From the NCBI GenBank assembly GCA_034638255.1, contig JAWPGT010000028.1, positions 186,001 to 250,000 on the forward strand: a DNA stretch of 64,000 nt, read 5' to 3'. Within the stretch, counting starts at the first letter, position 1, and every line of letters begins with the position of its first letter. The notes under the pieces were generated by a model that saw nothing but the letters and a program-made list of their open reading frames with translations, was not told the origin of the DNA and searched no databases. The stretch is from Coprinus comatus. Lineage: Eukaryota > Basidiomycota > Agaricomycetes > Agaricales > Agaricaceae. Shown here one piece after another: positions 56,654 through 64,000 of this stretch. A program made the position numbers and the translations under genes.

Positions 56654-59600
56654 ATGAGTCCAACACTGTCGCAGCCAGTTCTGAGCGTCGCAGCCGATGT
56701 GGTCAGGGGTCTGGAAGGACACGATGCTCTCCCTGTGCTCTGGAACTGTCTGTGTTATTCCTTTGTTATTATGGCATGAGCTTATGGTTGTTCCGTCAGT
56801 GTTTACAAAATGCAAGGAGTCGTTGCAAGAAGGCCGGCGGCTTGAGAATATTTCTTGGCGACTATGGTACCGTACGATGGCTTTCCCCACCCCCACGTTC
56901 TGCCAGGATTCCCAAAATACCCCGGATATCGAGGAACTGCTCAATGAAAAAATATACCGTCCGCTAACCCCAGACGATGACTCGTGCTTGCCACCCTTGA
57001 ACCTGTCATCCTTGCACAGTAAGTGGATCATTCACGGACATCGATTACGTCGTCTCTTGACTAACACCGTCATATATTAGGTCCTTGCTCTCAGCATACC
57101 CATATCACACCGGCAGATCCTTCACCCCAACCATCTAAGCCCATTGCCTTGCGCAGAAGTAGCTTTAGGACAGGATCGACCCCAGTCAGCGTGGGCAAAA
57201 TACTTTGTGATATTATACCCGCTGCCGCCTTATCCTCTTTATCCTCCCTTACTTCGGTTCCTTCAAACACTTCGACCCTGTCACTGTATGTAACCAGCAC
57301 ACACACCTTCGACCCCCGCGATACCTCATCTTCTCTTCCGTCCATAAAACCTTCCTTCGCATTGCCACATCACTCAATTCCCCCCACCACCCAACAACTC
57401 ATCATGGCCTCGTGTTTGCCTACCCCAGAGACTGAATACACTGAACCCACATACCCCTTTAAGCAATCATCCTCGCAATCCTCGCAATCTCCTGCTGTTC
57501 CGAGTTCTAGCTCGAATTCTTTGGTAGTACCGGTTATCACCACTAATGACTCGACCCTGCGGCAATGTAACTTTAATTCGCCCGTGATCGAGAACCTGGA
57601 TCAAATAACGGCTATTCCTCCGCCACCCCGATTAGTGGTGGTGGATCCTACACCTAATCCTACACCTCATGCTACACCACCGGCCACGCCTGCTTTGCCT
57701 TTGGGTGATGGTAACTCTGAAGAAAATGATACGAAACCTCTATTACAGGTTCCTGGCCAGGATGCTCTGATACAAGCTCAAGTCCGTGCTAGAGCCATCC
57801 AGTTAAACAAACGATCACAATCATTGGAGTCATTATCCAAGGAAAGTGACATCCCGCATAGCACAACGATTAATTTGAGCAGTGAGCTCTCGGGTATGTG
57901 TTCATTTAGTTCGCACAGAGTTCAATGGCTAACCTACTTATTTTTATCGATCACTATAGTAGTCAAAAACGATACAAACAAAGCAATCAACACCAGTCGA
58001 CATTCCATATCTTCTGACGCCACAACGAGCAGCGGCTCTCACCTCGGCTTTTATTCCTCGCCCTCGGAGTACAGTAATATCACTGCGGCGACAACTGTAT
58101 CAGAATTCCCTTTCTCTGACAGCTCTCATTCAAAACCATCATCTCGTAATGCCTCTGTGATGATTACCCCTTTATCCCCGATAAAGCATCCTAATGGGTT
58201 TGACTCTCAGGCCCATTCACCCCATTCACCGTCGCGGGGTGAAGAAGAGATAGTTCATGAGTCGATAACAAGTTCTTCGACTTCTATTGTTTCGTCGAAA
58301 CTCGAAGGATCCGCAATGTCTGGAAAGGATGGTGCATTTCCATCAGGACGTCCTAATCTAACTGGAAGGTTGAGTAATAATGTAGGTGGCGGGACTAAGC
58401 ACCGTCCTGTACGGGATAATTCGACATCGGCGAAGAGCAGGAGCCGGAGTCGAACGAGGGAAAATAGTGGGACGGGGTTAAATGGTTTGGTCATGACTAA
58501 GGTTACGTCAGGGAAGACGACTAGCGGTACAAGAGGGAGAGTTGTGGGTTCTTCGAGAAGAGGTTCCCAAAGAAAGGCTCCGTCAAGGAGGACGAGTGTA
58601 AATGATGTTATTCGGGAGACGGGGGAAGGTTTGACGAAAGCAATTATGTTTAATATCGGATCCAATTCGGATGAAGGTAGTAATGCAGGTTCTAAAAGTA
58701 CTGGTAGTGGATCGGAAATGGGGAAGAAGAAGTTTGGTACGTTTGAAAGTGCGCGTGTTATTGATGCCATGGCGGGTAATGTGTCAAGGAAAGAGAAAGT
58801 GGATGTGACGGTGACGTTGGTGCCGCTAGAGGAAGTCAAGGAGTTGAAGGAGTCATCGATTGCTCCAATAATAAAAGGAAAGGAGAAGGAGAAGGTGGAA
58901 GAGGTGGCGGTTGTTGAGGACCCCGAAGAGAAGGCGACACTTGTGACGAAAGGGAAGCAAAAGTCGGTGACTTTCCTGGAGACTGCAATCGTTCCAGCAC
59001 ATATAGTGGATACAATTGCTGATCCTTTGCTCCCGGAAGCTACAAGACGTCAGATTGTGATTACTAGCGATTCGGAAGAGTATGAAACCGAAGAGGATTC
59101 TTGGTCAAGTACCGAGAGTGCTGAGGATGAGCAGACTGAAGGAAATCAGAATCAAACAACGCCTTCGCAACGCACATCATCTGCGCAAAAGGACGAACTT
59201 CAAGAAGAATTGGAACAGGCTGAACTACAGAGACAGTATGCTTTGCAACAAGCTCAACAACAAGAAGCACAGCAGCAACAATTTCCTCAATTTCCTCCTC
59301 GTCCAAACTTCCTTAGGACAACATCACATAATCAGGTGAAAAATCCTCGGCAGTTTTCTCGTGCGCAACAACAGCGATTGGCGGCGCAACAGTTAGCTTT
59401 GGAGCAAGCTCGTGAACAGGAGGTTAAAGCTATGTTTACGAAGTTGCCTAAACAAGCGCTTAAGGAGTTGAAGGAGAAAAGGTCAAAGAGTGTTGGATTA
59501 TTGACGCAATTGTTGAACCCTAATAGGCCTCCTAATCGTGGATATAGCTCTGGAGCTATTCAACCATTAACACCTAATACCCCTAACGACTCTCAGTCTG

Positions 59601-60616
59601 ACGGGAAACCATCGCAGGCAGCTCCGAAGGTGCCCGAGAAGCCTCCGCCAACGCAATTTGAAGTGATGCAAGCACAACTTCGTCAAGTGCGAGCTCAAAT
59701 GGCACCTTTACCACACGCTCAGGCTCAACAACGTCAGCAACAGCAGCAGCAACAACAACGTCCTCATCAGCCAAGTCGACAACCGAGTAGGAATTATCAG
59801 ATGCCCCAACGCATGGCTGCGATCACGAAATCTTCGGATGGTAGCAATAATGTTAAAACACCTTTGGCTACTGCGGTGACGACGCAGGTACAAGTTGGGA
59901 GTGTGACACTTGCTCAACTCCCGGCTAGTGCTGGTATTGCTGTTAGTAATAATGGGAGTGCTGGAAAGTATAGGCCTAAAGGAAGACCTCCTGAGACGGT
60001 TATGGAGGAGACTGATGATGGTACGGATGATGATACTGATAATGATAACCAGTTGGATCTTTCAAAGAGTGTGGCTCAGGAAAGACTTAAGGCGTTATTG
60101 GAGGCGAAAAAGTCAAGAAGGGGAGGAGGTGGGGTTAATCAAGAAACACAGTTTGCTCAACAAGAATATGTTTCTGTTGATGCCTTGGACGTACCGAGAC
60201 ATCAGTTTACATTACCTTTACCAGTTCCACCTACGACTCCAAGAACGACGAGAAGGGTTATGTTGGTCACTGAGATTCCGGAAAGTTTGAGAAGGAATTT
60301 GTTATGGGAAAGACAAATTTCGCAGGCGAAACCTGTTATTCCTGTTCCATTGTTGAGATCAAAGAGTGTAGGAGGAACTGTAGCTGCTGGTGCTGGTAAA
60401 GGAGGTCTGCTTGATAATATGCCACCAGCTCCTAAAGGTCGTGGATTACCGCCTGGTTGGACGTCAGTACCGAATTTAGTAAAGTTGACACCGAAGGGAG
60501 CAAAACCGGATGATGATAAGGAACCAAAGAAAGTGGAGACTGAGGAAGAGAAGAGAAATAGGTTTTTGGCGAGGAATAAGAGTTACGCATTTGAGTATCA
60601 TCATTCAGGGTGGTGA
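56654..60616 (+). CDS. Nitrogen-regulator-like protein: areA GATA-like (DUF1752) plus DUF3295
   Basis: Large, mostly disordered regulator of about 1200 residues. The ATG at 56654 is followed by exon 1 (56654-56747), exon 2 (56800-57018) and a long exon 3 from 57081; another intron lies at about 57893-57959. Exon 1-2 joining creates LFTKCKESLQEGRRLENISW then RLWYR, the areA GATA-like (DUF1752) signature. The middle is Ser/Thr/Pro-rich with an acidic patch, a Gln-rich coiled region (59170-59450) and a second poly-Gln run (59720-59760). The C-terminus carries PESLRRNLLWERQ and ends RNKSYAFEYHHSGW, typical of fungal DUF3295 proteins. Family members are linked to nitrogen or TOR-related transcription control and act as cofactors rather than DNA binders; the role here is inferred. 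A further intron in 57285-57400 is possible. Confidence 0.85.
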
Positions 60617-62021
60617 TTGATCGGTTATTATTCATTTTTCTTGTTGGATATCCCCCGCATTTTCTTTTTCCTTTTTGTTTGCTTTGAGCATGTCCGGTTC
60701 TTTTGCATGAAGGTTACAGTATGATAGCATTTTTCGTTTTTTTTTTTTTCTCTTTACCCATTTTTCCCGGTTTTTGGTCGTTCGGGGGTTTTCTTTTTTC
60801 AATTTCGAGATTTTGAGAACTCTGTATTATTCAGCTTTCTTGTATCTTTTTTCTGTGCAGTTTTTTTTCGGTTTTATTATTCTGCTCATGTATCTTAATT
60901 TTCCCATTTCCTTTTTGTTTTTGTTCTTTCATTTTGACTCTCAATCTCTGTCTGTCTCTCGCACACACATTACACATATCGTCGCAAATGTCAAACACGC
61001 GTTCCTTTCTTCCCTCCTCTTTTAGTACTATACGGTAATTCAATTTGTTTCTTGTCTCGTCTCTCATTATTTTGTCGCATCCCAAATTTCTTTTTTCTTC
61101 TTTCATAATGATATAAGTCATCTTTACCTCTTTTAGTCTAGTTTCGCATATCCCTTTTTCTGAATCATTCAAATCATAGTTTCTTTCTGACGTCATAGCC
61201 ATAGTGTCCTTAGTCTTAGTCTATCCATTTCATTCACAACTGTCCAGTTCGCTTAGTTATATATATATATATGTAAGTCGTGTTAGTTAAGCTCCATCCA
61301 TACGTTACGTCGATTAGCAATGTTTTCAATGTTTTCAATTGTTTGTTTTATGTGTACGTAACCTCAAGATAATATGTACGCAACAATGCGGCGTGATTCA
61401 GTTTTTAGTTTTAAAACGAGTTTTCAAGTTTATTTCCGATAGATGACATGTACAATAGACGTTTGACGCGTGACATTTGACCATAAAGAGCTGTGAGGTG
61501 AGCGCTGGAATTTTTCTGATCTTATTCGTATATGCATATGTGAATATGTCGTTCTCACAATTGTCGCCGAAATTAAATGGTGGCGTACATTAACATAATA
61601 TAATGTTAGGTGTGGCATCAAATTTCAAAATAGGAGATTGTATAGAGATAAGATATGTATGTCGGACCGGTTTTTTCGAGTGGGTCGGTCATGCACATGC
61701 AACTTTTTCTTTTCTTGGGAGTTACGAGAAGTCGGAAGTTTCCGCCGGAGTACGAGAGAAGAATTTCGGATTTGGGATATCTGGATTGTGGCTATGGGAA
61801 TGGGAATGTGTATATTGTACTCATAAGTACAGTATATAGGTGGATTAAAAACGTTTTCATAAGGTAAAAAAAATTATGTATATAAAATATTACTCTGTGG
61901 TCCTTTAAAGATTTTGTTATAATTGAATTTAATAAAGGAAATAGAAAGAACCGAAGAACAATGAATAAGAGATTTTTCCAGGCTATTTGAAACAACCAAT
62001 TGGGATGAGTTTCATTGTAAA
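60617..62021. other. 3' flank and intergenic, T-rich with AT repeat
   Basis: Long pyrimidine-rich 3' flank with a T run at about 60739-60750 and a short (AT)n run at about 61259-61271. Frames at 61430-61867 on both strands overlap and have no motif. Confidence 0.45.
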
Positions 62022-63347
62022 TCAACACCGTCTTACCCGTCTTACAACCCGAGGGGTCTGAGTTTTTGGGCCATAAAATTCCCAGTGAATCTGATTATAG
62101 AGCCAAACTAGTACAAGCAAGTAAAATGCACAGTGACCAAAGACCACTAAAATGCGAACCACACGGATTAACCCCTTGAGAATGAACTTGAGATGTGATT
62201 TTGAAATGATTTCTTCTTCAAAAATCTTGCCATGAGTCGCTTGATAGATACCCCACGCAACATCAAGATTATTGGAGCAATTTATAAAAGTTTCTTCAAG
62301 TTTCTCAACATGCTCCTTCAATTCTGCGTCGATGTTACACCTTCGAGACGCAAGAGACGTAATCTCGTCTTCCAACTGGTCCAACTCCTGAGTGAGATTT
62401 TCGATAGTTTCCTTCGTCTTGTCACGTTTTGACACAAGCTTGTTATGCTTCTCGTTTAGCATATTACACTTCACATGTGCTCTTATGTTCAATTCACCAA
62501 TCTTCATTTGGAGATTTTCGGTGCTCAGTTTCTCTTCTTCTTCGTACCTCTTCTCAGCCTTGGTAAGGGGAACGTATGCGTAGTTTCGTCGATAAGAAAC
62601 TTCATCGAAAGGAGTTTTGGTATTTAATTTCTTTTGTTCTTGTTTTTCTTCTTCTACCAATGCTCTTATGTGTCTCTCCACTCTTTCCTGACGTAAAACC
62701 TTCCGGGTCAAGTCCAGCACAAGTTTGGTTTCTTCCATGTTTCGTTGTTCCTCCAGTTTCGCCTTTTCTTCAGTTTGTTTGACATGCGCATTAGAGTCAT
62801 CGTTCTGAACCCTTGGCGATTCATCTTCTTGAATATTGGACTCGGGCGAAGAGAATGCAGTGGTTGTGTCTTCCAAGTTCGTAGCATGGACTACTGTAGA
62901 ATGGACTTTATGTTAGATAACTTAAAGACAGACTCTGACATGAAGAAAAAAGAAAGACATACCAGAGGGATTTTATGCATCGGCACGAGGTTCAAGTGTC
63001 ATAGCTTCGTCTTCGTTCGCAGAGCTGAGTAATGTAATATTTATTGGCGACGACTTGTTTGTATCTGGTACTTTATTGTGAATTAGACATTCGGATACAA
63101 AGAAGAATAATGTACCTAATAGCTCATAAGGCTCTAACATACCAGGGATGGTATTCCCGTTAGAGGGGTGCTTTTGGACCATCGGATTGGTTTGAGAAGA
63201 AACGTTGGGTTGAAGGCTAGACTTCGAGCTATCTGGAACTGGAGCAGAGTTGCTGCTGAGAGAATCATTGGGAATTGGAATTGTCTGGGAGGAAGTTGTA
63301 GGTGAAGTAATGGTAGGGGAAGGAGGTTGGGATTGGGGGAGAGACAT
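62022..63347 (-). CDS. Coiled-coil protein with C-terminal membrane anchor
   Basis: The ATG at 63347 (MSLPQSQPPSPTITSP) starts a Ser/Pro/Thr-rich N-terminus. After a GT-AG intron (about 63074-63118) comes a short exon (PDTNKSSPINITLLSS, AMTLEPRADA). The large last exon (62022 to about 62895) has about 200 residues of charged coiled coil (RKVLRQERVERHIRALVEEE, NLTQELDQLEDEI) and ends with a hydrophobic segment, HCAFYLLVLVWLY, then a basic tail. That suggests a tail-anchored membrane protein. In the middle exon the frame meets TAA at about 62979. Using a weak donor (GTGCCG) a few bases earlier avoids it and keeps phase; otherwise this is a nonsense-mutated gene. No family recognised. Confidence 0.55.
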
Positions 63348-63371
63348 GATTGTTAACTGTAAAATGGACAT

Positions 63372-64000
63372 CGGAAGTGGGTGATAGTCGAGGCATTGGT
63401 CATGAAGTATATATATTTTTTCTCTAAGTAATTAGACATTACTACTATCGGTTACGGTCCAAGGCAAGATGTCCACCTAAACACCCAATCACGGTGACAC
63501 GGTGACACAACTCTATCTTGATGTCAGATAGTTGGACCTTGAGAGAGAGGAAAATTTTGCTTGGGTGTCAAGTTAGTGGATGCTGAGAGCATTTTTTGTG
63601 GAAAGATACCACAGGTCCACATTCCATCATTGAGACCACTATCAGAAGTCTAAGTTGAAATTATTTCAGGGCCACTTGCAGTACTGGTACCGGTGGGGCA
63701 TTATTGGATCACATTTATCCAATGAACAACTTACAACACGGTGAGCATAGTATTGTGGCTTACGTAGGTGGTAATATAGGCCCGCTTTCTCGTCGACCGC
63801 ACTCCTTTAGGAAAAACGCAAAATGGCATTCTGAAACACACCATCCCCCACAATTACACAGTGACGCATGTCAAAAACACCTGGGCATGATTATGATCTT
63901 CGCAATAATACTCGTGGTCTTCCATTGTTTTCCATTCTTCTTATCTCATCCTTTGTTCCCTTTGGACTTGAACAACTGGCCCCGTACTCTTACAACTACT
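63372..64000. other. Right-end intergenic region
   Basis: No gene seen. It contains a short tandem (CGGTGACACGGTGACAC near 63494) and the promoter side of the coiled-coil gene. Confidence 0.4.

Noticed and set aside
56531..57031. 166-residue minus-strand frame
   Set aside because: Antisense to exons 1-2 of the areA GATA-like gene, whose motifs and phase-correct introns are on the plus strand.
58255..58839. 194-residue minus-strand frame
   Set aside because: Antisense of the DUF3295 coding exon, explained by Ser/Thr-rich codon use; no independent signal.
1..64000. tRNA, rRNA or CRISPR
   Set aside because: No complete tRNA with A and B boxes, no rRNA-like sequence and no spaced direct repeats were found by eye. 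The CATAACC string at 39441 is a primer site, not a tRNA gene.

Overview
The window looks like nuclear DNA of a filamentous basidiomycete, most likely an agaricomycete. Genes are split by many short GT-AG introns of about 50-80 nt. They include family types common in that group: an F-box family, CE4 polysaccharide deacetylases, Zn2Cys6 and Sfp1-type transcription factors, an areA GATA-like/DUF3295 protein, and a helical protein resembling fungal Cry6/ClyA-like proteins. I see no rRNA, tRNA or CRISPR. Base composition is moderately AT-rich and transposon density is high.

Layout. 1-3.7 kb: two CE4 deacetylase genes on the minus strand; the first runs off the left edge. 4.7-14 kb: an accessory cluster with a decayed F-box relic, a duplicated unidentified unit, F-box genes 1 and 2, and a protein with a PD-(D/E)XK-like nuclease signature. 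14.8-15.3 kb: a repeat segment and a TA-flanked MITE. 15.8-22.4 kb: a divergent pair of transcription factor genes sharing a 159-bp promoter. 24.3-26 kb: F-box gene 3, the best preserved copy. 26-48 kb: a transposon nest that has broken F-box gene 4 into pieces spread over 13.9 kb. It contains a Ty1/copia element with two LTRs, a half-tRNA primer site and three solo LTRs nested inside it; further solo LTRs; a LINE relic; and a DNA transposon family with CATCAGG ends and AG target duplications. 50.3-52 kb: an intact 10-exon gene for a helical, possibly pore-forming protein, downstream of a tandemly duplicated promoter. 56.6-60.6 kb: the areA GATA-like/DUF3295 regulator. 62-63.3 kb: a coiled-coil, tail-anchored protein gene.

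How it fits together. Housekeeping-type regulators (15.8-22.4 kb and 56.6-60.6 kb) are intact or nearly so and flank accessory blocks. In those blocks F-box and nuclease-like families have been duplicated and repeatedly hit by transposons. Several stops in these families sit at CGA or CAA codons and look like C-to-T changes, as expected from methylation or RIP-like decay.

The least familiar object is a 2.0-kb CATCAGG-ended element present twice in opposite orientation inside F-box gene 4. Its interior has exon-like modules, three of them exactly 91 nt, separated by 78-80-nt intron-like spacers with good splice signals. I know of no described fungal element built this way.
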